From Butyricicoccus sp. Marseille-Q5471 (GTDB taxonomy: Bacteria; Bacillota; Clostridia; Oscillospirales; Butyricicoccaceae): a stretch of 64,000 nucleotides of DNA. Under the pieces are notes generated by a model, which was given only the letters and a program-made list of their open reading frames with translations, was not told the origin of the DNA and searched no databases. Of the stretch, positions 43,100 through 51,059 are shown in pieces. The stretch covers positions 124,001-188,000 of the forward strand of contig NZ_CATNVC010000004.1 of NCBI RefSeq assembly GCF_951230135.1. Direction: 5' to 3'. Position 1 is the first letter of the stretch; each line of letters begins with the position of its first letter. The translations under genes and the position numbers were made by a program.

Positions 43100-44023
43100 T
43101 TACTCGACCGCGATCACGTATTTTTCATACCACTTGCACGCTTCCTTGACCGCGCGGCGCACCGGCATACCCGCGCCGGACAGCACGGTCAGCCAGCCGC
43201 ATTTCTCCTCCGGCACGTCAATCGCATACGGCGTGACCGAGGCGACATTGCCCACGCAGTCGACCAGACACATACCCTCCGTCGTTTGAACAAAGCCCTT
43301 GACGCGGAAGGTGTCCTCCAGGAACATTTCGATGAACTTTTGCAGGTCATAGGCGGAAATATCGGGAGAAATATGAATATTCAGCTGCTTGAGCGTCAAG
43401 TCGGCGGTCAGCGGCATATCACCGTCAGACAGGGTCTGCGCCTGCGAGAGCAGGTCGAGCAGCGTCCCGTCAGCCTGTCCGAAGCTGGTCTTTATGATTG
43501 GCATATCCGGACGCTGTCCACGGACGAGCGCAAGCGTCTGCGCAAGCTGTTCTTCGCTTGCGCGGTCAATTTTGTTGACCACTGCCACATCGCTCGACGC
43601 GAGCTGCTTGATGCAGGTGCGCGCGGTCGCGTACAGCTTGGGAAAGCGCACCGCGTCAATCAGGCACACGCCGCCCATGTATTCGATGTGCGCAAAGCGG
43701 TCGGTCTGGGAAAACAGACGGCGCACGCCCGTTGGGTCGGACAGACCGGAGGCCTCGACCAGAATCACGTCCGCGTCAATCTCCGCCGACTCCCGCAGCA
43801 CCTTTTCAAACTGATCGAGCCGGCACGAGCAGAACACCGAGCCGCCCGAAATCTCCTGCAGATACGCCCCCAAATCAGAAAGGAGGGCGCCGTCGACGCC
43901 CTCCTTGCCAAATTCATTGACGATCAGCTGAATCTTCTGCCCGGCAAACAGGCGGATGAAGGTTTTCAAAAAGGTGGTCTTGCCTGCACCGAGAAAGCCG
44001 GTAATCAGATACAGCTTGCTCAT
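43100..44023 (-). CDS. CobW/G3E-family GTPase (metallochaperone)
   Basis: 307 residues with Walker A GFLGAGKTT (residues 8-16), a metal-site segment GGSVFCSCRLDQ that varies from the usual CxCC, Walker B-like VEASGLSDP and the guanine motif NKID. A CobW C-terminal domain ends the protein. G3E GTPases insert or deliver metals (Co, Zn, Ni) or cobalamin to client enzymes. It follows the UroD-thioredoxin gene by four bases, so its client is probably that protein or the radical SAM enzyme. The start is the ATG at 44023; the longer frame lies inside the neighbour. Confidence 0.88.
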   Translation of the reverse strand: MSKLYLITGFLGAGKTTFLKTFIRLFAGQKIQLIVNEFGKEGVDGALLSDLGAYLQEISGGSVFCSCRLDQFEKVLRESAEIDADVILVEASGLSDPTGVRRLFSQTDRFAHIEYMGGVCLIDAVRFPKLYATARTCIKQLASSDVAVVNKIDRASEEQLAQTLALVRGQRPDMPIIKTSFGQADGTLLDLLSQAQTLSDGDMPLTADLTLKQLNIHISPDISAYDLQKFIEMFLEDTFRVKGFVQTTEGMCLVDCVGNVASVTPYAIDVPEEKCGWLTVLSGAGMPVRRAVKEACKWYEKYVIAVE

Positions 44024-44027
44024 CTCA

Positions 44028-45407
44028 TTACCCCTTACAGGCCTCGATGGCTTCCTTGATGGCGGTTTCCAGCTCGGCCTTAGCCGGGATGATCGAACGG
44101 TATTTGAGCTCGCCGTTGATGTACATCGAGGGCAGGTTCGGCACGCCCATCTTGACACAGCGGGCAACGTTTTCCTTGTAGATGAACTTATACTCGACCA
44201 TGTCGATTGCATCGCCGAAGGTCTCCTTGGCAGCGTTCGCCGCGCCCATCATGTAGCCGCAGGCAGCGCACTGCGCGGAGTCGAGCGTAAAAATCTCGAC
44301 CAGCGGCTTTGCGAGGTTTGCGTAATCAGGCAGCACAACGCCCGAGGTATCAATTTCCTCTGCCTGATAATTCTTGACCATTTCACGCACGGTATCAGTC
44401 TCAATCGCGGCCTGTGCCACGCCGATGCAGTTTTCCACCGGCACATCATACGGCATATCGCAGCCGGGCGCGATGATGAAATTCTTCTTGACCGGAATGC
44501 TGTCGAGCAGGTCGACGGCAAACTTCATATTGTCCTGCTGATTGCCCAGCAGCATGATCGAGGTCAGCGGGATGTTGCCGCCGATAACCACGTTGTACTT
44601 GTCGGTAATTTCCTTGGCGGCGAGCAGGTTTACGTTTTCGTCCACCGAGATGGAGTCCGGGCCGGTCTGGCACATCGCCTCAACGTTGCGGGTTGCGTCG
44701 CCGCAGACGAAGAACGAGGAGAACGCGCCGGCTGCACGGATGTGATCGAACAGCTCGGTGTAGGGTGCGGTCATGTACTGCTCAAAGTGCGCGGTCGAAA
44801 TCTGAGAAATCAGCGGGTCGACGATGGCGATGACGTCCATGCCGGCCTCAATGTAATAGTCAGCCATCTTCATGCACACGCGGTTGCAGAACGCGAACAG
44901 GCTCTCTACCTCTTCCTCGAAGTCGAACATGTCGGTAAAGAGGTTATTGCCGCGCAGATGGGACGCGAGGGTGAACGGGCCGCAAATCAGGCCGTAGAGC
45001 GCGGTCGTTTCGCCGACTGCTTCCTTCATGCGGCGCATGACCTCGAGCACATAGGGGATACGGCCGGATTCCTTGGTCGGAATCTTGCAGTCGCAGGGCG
45101 TTTCTGGTGCTTCCTCGTCGCTGCCGTCAAGCGGATGGCCGGATACGGACGGCGGGCAGTCATCCGCCCACGTCAGGTCGCAGCCCAGGCACTCGGCCTC
45201 AATCTGCAGGTCGAAAATGACCGGCTGACCGTCGGGCTTGTACAGGTTGTTCACCTCGAGCAGCGACTCGACCGCCGCATCGGCGTTGGTCAGCATTTCG
45301 GTGGCGGTGTAGCCCTTGAGCTTGCCTGCGTGTACGCCGGCAAACGGCACCCACGGTGCGCGCTCGGTCTCTTCATGGCGCAGGGTGCGGAACAGTAAGT
45401 CTTTCAT
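44028..45407 (-). CDS. UroD/MtaA-like protein fused to a C-terminal thioredoxin-like domain
   Basis: 459 residues. Residues 1-345 form a UroD/MtaA-type barrel (ICGPFTLASHLRGNNLF, IAPGCDMPYDVPVENC). The usual His-x-Cys zinc motif of MtaA is Phe-x-Cys here (Cys235), with Cys316 in the distal position, so one family ligand is missing. A CxxC at 73-76 is additional. From about 365 a thioredoxin-like domain has CAAC at 380-383 and a cis-Pro segment VPNLPSMYINGE. A methyl- or thiol-transfer reaction coupled to disulfide chemistry is plausible but unproven. It is flanked by padR and cobW in one operon. Confidence 0.8.
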   Translation of the reverse strand: MKDLLFRTLRHEETERAPWVPFAGVHAGKLKGYTATEMLTNADAAVESLLEVNNLYKPDGQPVIFDLQIEAECLGCDLTWADDCPPSVSGHPLDGSDEEAPETPCDCKIPTKESGRIPYVLEVMRRMKEAVGETTALYGLICGPFTLASHLRGNNLFTDMFDFEEEVESLFAFCNRVCMKMADYYIEAGMDVIAIVDPLISQISTAHFEQYMTAPYTELFDHIRAAGAFSSFFVCGDATRNVEAMCQTGPDSISVDENVNLLAAKEITDKYNVVIGGNIPLTSIMLLGNQQDNMKFAVDLLDSIPVKKNFIIAPGCDMPYDVPVENCIGVAQAAIETDTVREMVKNYQAEEIDTSGVVLPDYANLAKPLVEIFTLDSAQCAACGYMMGAANAAKETFGDAIDMVEYKFIYKENVARCVKMGVPNLPSMYINGELKYRSIIPAKAELETAIKEAIEACKG

Positions 45408-45438
45408 AGGAATAATCCTCCTTCAATAAATACCTTTT

Positions 45439-45861
45439 CTATTTGCAGCAGCAGCAACCCGTGCCGCCCTGCCCTTGCTCTGCCGGCACTTCGTCCAGCT
45501 GGGATTCCAAGCGTCCGATCACATCGCTCACGCCGTCCCGATAGTCGCGCAGCGTGTGCAGCCAGTTATGCATGCACGCCCTGCCCTCCTCGGTGATGGA
45601 GAACACCCGTTTTCCGATGCCCGCAATCGACTCGGCATCCAAATACGACTGCACCAGACCCCGCTTTTCCATATCGCGCAGCACACGGTACACACCGGCC
45701 GGGTCGGGCAGCGCCTGCTGCCAGAGCGACGTTTGTCCGATTTTCTGCACGAGGTCGTAGCCGTGATCGGCGGACTGGCTCAAAAGGGATAGTATAATCG
45801 GCTGAACGAAGCGCATCAGCGTGCTGCCCTGACAGGCGCACTTTTCGGTTTCGTTTTTCAA
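45439..45861 (-). CDS. PadR-family transcriptional regulator with Cys-rich ends
   Basis: 140 residues. The PadR winged helix is clear (LSLLSQSADHGYDLVQKIG, YRVLRDMEKRGLVQSYL, YLDAESIAGIGKRVFSIT), followed by a dimerising helix. Atypical features are CAC at residues 8-10 and a C-terminal tail ending CCCCK (136-140). Such clusters suggest metal, thiol or Fe-S sensing. It is the first gene of the operon with the UroD-thioredoxin fusion and cobW, and its own promoter carries the 21-bp box shared with the radical SAM operon, so autoregulation of both is likely. Confidence 0.88.
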   Translation of the reverse strand: MKNETEKCACQGSTLMRFVQPIILSLLSQSADHGYDLVQKIGQTSLWQQALPDPAGVYRVLRDMEKRGLVQSYLDAESIAGIGKRVFSITEEGRACMHNWLHTLRDYRDGVSDVIGRLESQLDEVPAEQGQGGTGCCCCK

Positions 45862-46027
45862 ATCGGCACCGCCCTTCGTTATGGCAACAGTATAGCATTT
45901 ATTTTTTCAAAAGGATTGCACAATCTTCTACTCCTTTTGTAAAATCGTATTTATGAAAATCCGGTGTTGAAACGGTCTGTTTTGAACGTTTTTGCCGATG
46001 TAATTGTTCTAAAATTATGCAATCTTT

Positions 46028-46048
46028 ATAATAGACCTTATCCACTAT
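46028..46048 (-). promoter_or_regulatory. Shared 21-bp promoter box, copy B (padR operon)
   Basis: On the minus strand the box reads ATAGTGGATAAGGTC followed by TATTAT, the likely -10. It matches copy A at 17 of 21 positions including position relative to the -10, about 170 bases before the padR start. Confidence 0.6.
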
Positions 46049-46067
46049 TCCTGCCCTGTATACAAAA

Positions 46068-46100
46068 GCAGGCGCACCGCCCTGTGGACGGTGCGCCTGC
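46068..46100 (-). terminator. Terminator of the pentose operon
   Basis: GCAGGCGCACCG and CGGTGCGCCTGC pair with a nine-base loop, and the minus strand continues TTTTGTATAC. It closes the long leftward sugar operon just before the padR promoter. The remainder of 45862-46202 shows no gene. Confidence 0.8.
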
Positions 46101-46142
46101 CGCGGCATGGATTGTGCCGCTGATTTGGGAGAATGGGAAAAT

Positions 46143-46170
46143 AGAAAAGGAGAGAAGAAGAAAAAGAGAG
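46143..46170 (-). other. CU-rich 3' tract after the FucI-like gene
   Basis: The RNA of the leftward operon would carry an uninterrupted 28-base pyrimidine tract here, between the stop codon (46203) and the terminator (46100-46068). Three similar tracts occur at other 3' ends in the window. Confidence 0.5.
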
Positions 46171-46202
46171 TTCCCCCTCACCGCCGACCCTGTGCGTCCG
46201 TT

Positions 46203-47678
46203 TTACGCGAACGGATTTTCGGTCGGATACGGCAGTGTTTTGGGCTGGTTGTAGGCAATATCGGCGACGCCGAGGTACTTAAACACCTCAAACAGTGCCT
46301 TGCCGTAGTGGCCGAATGCGACCGCGCCGTGGTGCGGATACTGCTTTTCAATCAGCACATGGCGGTAGAAGCGATCCATTTCGGAAATTGCAAAAATGCC
46401 AATCGAGCCGAACGACTGGGTCGGCACGTCGAGCACCTCGCCCTGCGCCACATAGGCGCGCAGCGTGGTCGACGCGGTGGACTGCAGGCGGTAGAAGGTG
46501 ATGTCGCCCGCCTTGATGTCGCCCTCCATCGTGCCGCGCGTGATATCCGGCTCGGCAAGATCAGGCTCCAGGTCGCGCTTCATAATCAGCTGGTACCCCA
46601 TGTGCGGGTTGCGCAGCAGGCTCGGGCAGGTGTTGCCGCAGTGGAAGCCCATGAAGGTTTCCTTGTGGCGGTAGCCGGTCTTGCCCGCGATGGATTCGTC
46701 ATAGATGGATGCAGGCACGGAGTTGTTAATGTCGAGCAGCGTCACAGGCGCACCGGACACGCAGATGCCGATGTACTCGGACAAAGCGCCGTAAATGTCC
46801 ACCTCGCACGACACGGGAATGCCGCGGCCGGTCAGGCGAGAGTTGACATAGCAGGGCACAAAGCCGAACTCGGTCTGGAACGCAGGCCAGCACTTGTTGG
46901 CGAAGGCCGCGTATTTGCTTGTGCCGAGGTGCTCTGCCATCCAGTCCTCAAGCGTCAGCTCATACTGCGCAAGACGAGGCAGGATGCCGGAAAACTTGCT
47001 CTCCCCATTGCCTGCTTCGGCGGCCATTTCAGCCATTTTGGCGGGGATGCGGGGGTCGTCCTTGTGCTTGTTGTAGGCGACGAGGAGGTCAAGCTCGGAA
47101 TGCTCCTCCACCGCAACGCCGAGGTCGTAAAGCGCCTTGATGGGCGCGTTGCAAGCGAGAAAATCGTTCGGACGCGGGCCAAACGCAAAGATTTTAAGTC
47201 CCTTCAGACCAATCAGCGCGGTAGCAACCGGCGCGAACTCGCGAATCTGCTGTGCGGCTTCCTCTGCGGTGGCGCAGGGATAATCCGGGATGTACACGCG
47301 CTTGCCGCGCAGGCCGAGGTTGTAGGACGCGTTGAGCATGCCGCAGTACGCGTCGCCGCGTCCGTCGTGCAGGTCACCGTCACCCTCGGCGGCCGAGGTG
47401 TACATCATCGGGCCGTCAAACCAGTCCGCAATCATGGTTTCGGGCGTTTCCGGTCCGAAATTGCCCAGAAAGACGCACAGCGCATTGACGCCCGCCGCCT
47501 TAACGTCGTCTACCGCCTTGCGCGCGTCCAGCTCGGTTTCGACGCAGATGGGACATTCGTACAGTCCGCCGCCAAAGGCCTTGACCACATTGGCACGGCG
47601 CTTTTCCGAAAGGGAAATCGGAAAACAGCCGCGGCTGACCGAAATAATACCCAGTTTCAGTTCAGGAATATTGTTCAT
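46203..47678 (-). CDS. L-fucose/L-arabinose isomerase family protein (FucI-like)
   Basis: 491 residues of the FucI/AraA-like fold. Likely metal ligands are Glu292 in SCEVDIYG and Asp316 in TLLDINNS, with a His in MGFHCGNTC near 341. The family interconverts aldoses and ketoses with Mn. I chose the ATG at 47678 after GGAGG; the earlier frame start lacks a site. It is downstream of xylulokinase and a DUF4867 gene in an operon without xylA, so it may be the operon's aldose isomerase (xylose, D-arabinose or fucose). Substrate uncertain. Confidence 0.82.
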   Translation of the reverse strand: MNNIPELKLGIISVSRGCFPISLSEKRRANVVKAFGGGLYECPICVETELDARKAVDDVKAAGVNALCVFLGNFGPETPETMIADWFDGPMMYTSAAEGDGDLHDGRGDAYCGMLNASYNLGLRGKRVYIPDYPCATAEEAAQQIREFAPVATALIGLKGLKIFAFGPRPNDFLACNAPIKALYDLGVAVEEHSELDLLVAYNKHKDDPRIPAKMAEMAAEAGNGESKFSGILPRLAQYELTLEDWMAEHLGTSKYAAFANKCWPAFQTEFGFVPCYVNSRLTGRGIPVSCEVDIYGALSEYIGICVSGAPVTLLDINNSVPASIYDESIAGKTGYRHKETFMGFHCGNTCPSLLRNPHMGYQLIMKRDLEPDLAEPDITRGTMEGDIKAGDITFYRLQSTASTTLRAYVAQGEVLDVPTQSFGSIGIFAISEMDRFYRHVLIEKQYPHHGAVAFGHYGKALFEVFKYLGVADIAYNQPKTLPYPTENPFA

Positions 47679-47697
47679 TTTTCTATCCTCCGTTTCA

Positions 47698-48336
47698 TCA
47701 CAGCAGTGGTGCAATGTCTATATTTTCGCCTTTCAGACCGACAAACGCGCCCTGCTTGGCTTCATTGCTGTCCGCATGGGCAATCAGCCACTTGTTTTTT
47801 GCCCAGAGTAGGCCGTCTTCCTCATAAGTGCCGTCTGTCTGCGGCTTTTCGGTGTTTGTGCCGCGCGGCAGCACAACCGCTACGCGAAAGCCTTTGCCGG
47901 TTTCGCCGTCACAAGGCGCGTAGTGCAGCGTCGTTGCGTACAGCTCTACTGCCGTACCGGCGGGTGCGCGGAAGGCCTCAATCCGGTCGGTGCGGAGCGT
48001 GCCGTCCGCAAGCTCCTGCTGACGGCCGACCAGAAAGACCATTTCCTCGTCCACGATATTGATTTCACTGTCGCGGTGGTATTCCACGCAGTTTAGCTTT
48101 GTGTTTGTGCCGTTACAGTAGCCGATTTGAATCGGCATGCCGCCGTACACGCTGTTTTGCAGCGCCTCGTATGCCGCTGTCTCCTCAAGCGCCGCGCAGG
48201 ACGGCACATAGACAACGCCATCCGCAGGCTTTTCGGTTTGCTTGCGCAGCACGCTCAGCAGCTGCGTCACGTCCAGTCCGCGCAGCACACGTCCATATGG
48301 TGCGAAGGACTTACTGAATACACTTTGCAGTTCCAT
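47698..48336 (-). CDS. DUF4867-family protein
   Basis: 212 residues, probably cytoplasmic. The middle part has a cupin-like pattern (CVEYHRDSEINIVDEEMVFLVG, FRAPAGTAVELYATTLHYAPC) with His and Glu residues that could bind a metal. This fits DUF4867, a family found beside sugar isomerase and kinase genes in gut Firmicutes. It is encoded between xylulokinase and the FucI-like isomerase with short gaps (9 and 19 bases). A sugar mutarotase, isomerase or epimerase accessory role is a reasonable guess only. Confidence 0.7.
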   Translation of the reverse strand: MELQSVFSKSFAPYGRVLRGLDVTQLLSVLRKQTEKPADGVVYVPSCAALEETAAYEALQNSVYGGMPIQIGYCNGTNTKLNCVEYHRDSEINIVDEEMVFLVGRQQELADGTLRTDRIEAFRAPAGTAVELYATTLHYAPCDGETGKGFRVAVVLPRGTNTEKPQTDGTYEEDGLLWAKNKWLIAHADSNEAKQGAFVGLKGENIDIAPLL

Positions 48337-48345
48337 AATTCCTCC

Positions 48346-49869
48346 TTACAGCTTGGCGAGCGCGGCATAGCTGTCGCGCAGCGCGGGATACAATGAGCGA
48401 TACACCTCGTACACCGCGTCATACCGTTTTCCGGCAGCCGCATCCGGCTGCTGCGGCGCACTCGTGCGGATGACCGCCGCGCAGGCGGCCGGCACGCTCT
48501 CATACAGTCCCGCACCGACGCCCGCGAGCAGTGCCGCGCCGAGCGCCGGACCTTCCCGGCTGGCCACGGTGGACACCTCACAGTCCAGCACATCGGCCAA
48601 CATCTGCCGCCACAGCGGACTCGTTCCGCCGCCGCCGCAGGCGACAATCTCCCGATTGGTCACGCCCATCTCATGCAGAATCTCGGCGCAGTCGCGCAGG
48701 CTGTACGTCACGCCCTCCATAATCGCGCGGATCATCTCGGCGCGTGTGTGGATGGCCGACAGCCCGATGAACGCGCCGCGGCAGTCCGGATCGAGATGCG
48801 GCGTGCGCTCGCCCATTAAATAGGGCAGGAAAAGCAGGCGCTTTGCGCCCTCGGGCACGCGCTCGGCCATATGGTTCATCAAATCGTACGGGTCGACCCC
48901 GCGCTTTTCCGCATCGGCGATGATGTCCGCGCAGAAATTGTTGCGAAACCACTGCAGCGACGCGCCTGCAGCGAGCGTCACACCCATCACATGCCACGCG
49001 CCGGGCACGGCACAGCAGAAGGTATGAACACGGCCCTTGGGGTCGATGGACAGTTCGTCCGTGTGGGCGAACACCACGCCCGAGGTGCCGATGGTGGCAA
49101 AGGCCTTGCCCTCTGTGACAACGCCGGTGCCCACGGCTGCCGCCGCATTGTCGCCCGCGCCGCCGACCACGATGGTGCCTGCGGCAAGACCGGTGTCCGC
49201 CGAAGCTTCGTCGGTGATGCGTCCGGTCACTTCGGGACTTTCATAGACCTTGGCAAGCAGATTTTTATCAATTTCAAGCTTTTCGAGCACTTCGTCTGAC
49301 CAGCAGCGATGCGGTACATCAAGCAGTCCCATGCCGGAAGCATCCGAAACCTCGGTGGCGTACGCGCCGGTGAGTTTGAGGCGGATGTAATCCTTGGGCA
49401 GCAGAATGTGTCGGCACTTCGCATAGAGTTCCGGCTCATGCTTGCGCACCCAAAGAATCTTGCCGGCGGTAAAGCCGGTCAGCGCGGGATTTGCCGTCAG
49501 CTCAATCAGGCGGTCGCGGCCGACGCGGGCATGGATTTCCTCGCACTCGGCGGCCGTGCGTCCGTCGCACCAAAGGATGGCGGGACGCAGCACGTCATTG
49601 TTTTCATCGAGCAGCACGAGCGAATGCATCTGACCCGACAGGCCGATGCCGCGAATTTCCTGCGGGTCTACCCCGCTGGTTTTCAGCACGCGCCGGATGC
49701 CCTCCCGCGCGGCGTTCCACCAATCCTCCGGGTTCTGCTCTGCCCAGCCGTTTTCCGGCTGCTGCATGGGATATTCGAGCACAGCGCTCGCCATCACGCC
49801 CCCCGCGGTGTCAAACAGCGCGGTTTTCGTGCCGGAGGTACCAATGTCGATTCCAAGTAAGTAATTCAT
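48346..49869 (-). CDS. xylB: Xylulokinase
   Basis: 507 residues of the FGGY kinase family. N-terminal LLGIDIGTSGTKTALFD is the phosphate-1 loop; GLSGQMHSLVLLDENN and LPKDYIRLKLTGAYATEVSDASG are typical of XylB; GGGGTSPLWRQMLADVL is the C-terminal adenosine motif. It phosphorylates D-xylulose to xylulose 5-phosphate, which enters the pentose phosphate pathway. It follows the importer genes in the operon, so imported pentose is the expected substrate. Confidence 0.93.
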   Translation of the reverse strand: MNYLLGIDIGTSGTKTALFDTAGGVMASAVLEYPMQQPENGWAEQNPEDWWNAAREGIRRVLKTSGVDPQEIRGIGLSGQMHSLVLLDENNDVLRPAILWCDGRTAAECEEIHARVGRDRLIELTANPALTGFTAGKILWVRKHEPELYAKCRHILLPKDYIRLKLTGAYATEVSDASGMGLLDVPHRCWSDEVLEKLEIDKNLLAKVYESPEVTGRITDEASADTGLAAGTIVVGGAGDNAAAAVGTGVVTEGKAFATIGTSGVVFAHTDELSIDPKGRVHTFCCAVPGAWHVMGVTLAAGASLQWFRNNFCADIIADAEKRGVDPYDLMNHMAERVPEGAKRLLFLPYLMGERTPHLDPDCRGAFIGLSAIHTRAEMIRAIMEGVTYSLRDCAEILHEMGVTNREIVACGGGGTSPLWRQMLADVLDCEVSTVASREGPALGAALLAGVGAGLYESVPAACAAVIRTSAPQQPDAAAGKRYDAVYEVYRSLYPALRDSYAALAKL

Positions 49870-49883
49870 TCTTTATCCCTTTC

Positions 49884-51059
49884 TCATCGGGACTTGTTCT
49901 GCTTCTTGCTCACCACGTCAAACACGACCGCGAACAGCAGCACCAGACCCTTGACCACCTTCTGCCAGTTGGCGTCGATGCCGAGGATGGACATACCGTT
50001 ATTGAGCACGCCCATGAAAATTGCACCGATGACCGCGCCGCCGACTGTGCCCACGCCGCCGTAGGCCGAAGCGCCGCCGATGAAGCAGGAGCCGATTGCA
50101 TCCATCTCATAGTTGGTGCCTGCGGAGGGCGCTGCCGAGTTGAAACGGCCGATGCAGACGAGCGCTGCGACCGCCGACAGGAACGCCATGTTGACATACA
50201 CACCGAACATGACCTTTTTGGTGTCAATACCCGAAAGCTGCGTTGCCTTCTGGTTGCCGCCGAGGGCGTAAACGTGGCGGCCGGGTACGGTGCGTGTGGT
50301 GAAATACTGATAAATGAACACAACGACCGCGAGCAGAATCAGCACGCTCGGCACGCCCTTGTTTTTGCCGAGCAGATAGAACACGACCAGAATGGCCGCG
50401 CAAACCACTGCCAGACGAACCATCAGCATGACCGGAGAGCCGGTCTGATAGCCCTTGCGCTTTTTCTGCACGCGTCCGAGCAGCGTCAGCGCGACAAACA
50501 CTGCGCAGCACACCGCGCCGACCGCAATGGTCACGCCGAAAATCGTGCCCGCATCCGTGCCCGCGCCGGGCAGGTACGAGGTAAAGTATTTCAGATAATT
50601 TTCCGGGAAGGGCGAAATCGTCGTGCCATCCAGAATGATGGTTGCCAGACCGCGCCAGATGAACATGCCGCACAGCGTGCAGATGAACGGCGGGATGTTG
50701 ACATACGCAATCCAGAAGCCCTGCCAGACGCCGACCAGCAGGCCGATCCCCAAGCAGATGAGCATCGCCAGATAGATGTTCATGTGCCAGTTGACAATCA
50801 GCGTACCGGCGACCGCGCCGACCAGTGCGACGATTGAGCCGACCGACAGGTCGATATTACCGCCGGTCAGGATGCACAGCAGCATGCCGGTCGCCAGAAT
50901 GACCACGTAGCTGTTCTGCATGATGAGGTTTGCAATGTTGGACGGGGCAAACAGCGAACCCTTGCCCGCCCCCATAATCAAAATCTGGAACAGCGCCATG
51001 ACGACAATCAGCGCCACCAGCATCGTATTCTTTTTCAGTGTCTCTTTTACCTTTGTCAT
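49884..51059 (-). CDS. Multiple-monosaccharide ABC transporter permease (XylH/MmsB type)
   Basis: 391 residues with about ten to twelve membrane segments. It carries GGNIDLSVGSIVALVGAVAG and the C-terminal GAIFMGVLNNGMSILGID, as in XylH and the multiple-sugar permease MmsB/GguB. A charged insert near residues 195-215 (RVQKKRKGYQ) is normal for this subfamily. It starts where the ATPase gene ends, and forms the channel with its neighbours. Confidence 0.92.
   Translation of the reverse strand: MTKVKETLKKNTMLVALIVVMALFQILIMGAGKGSLFAPSNIANLIMQNSYVVILATGMLLCILTGGNIDLSVGSIVALVGAVAGTLIVNWHMNIYLAMLICLGIGLLVGVWQGFWIAYVNIPPFICTLCGMFIWRGLATIILDGTTISPFPENYLKYFTSYLPGAGTDAGTIFGVTIAVGAVCCAVFVALTLLGRVQKKRKGYQTGSPVMLMVRLAVVCAAILVVFYLLGKNKGVPSVLILLAVVVFIYQYFTTRTVPGRHVYALGGNQKATQLSGIDTKKVMFGVYVNMAFLSAVAALVCIGRFNSAAPSAGTNYEMDAIGSCFIGGASAYGGVGTVGGAVIGAIFMGVLNNGMSILGIDANWQKVVKGLVLLFAVVFDVVSKKQNKSR

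Noticed and set aside
44028-45407. Calling the UroD-thioredoxin protein uroporphyrinogen decarboxylase of haem synthesis
   Set aside because: It has a thioredoxin domain, MtaA-like blocks and no haem genes nearby; true HemE lacks these.
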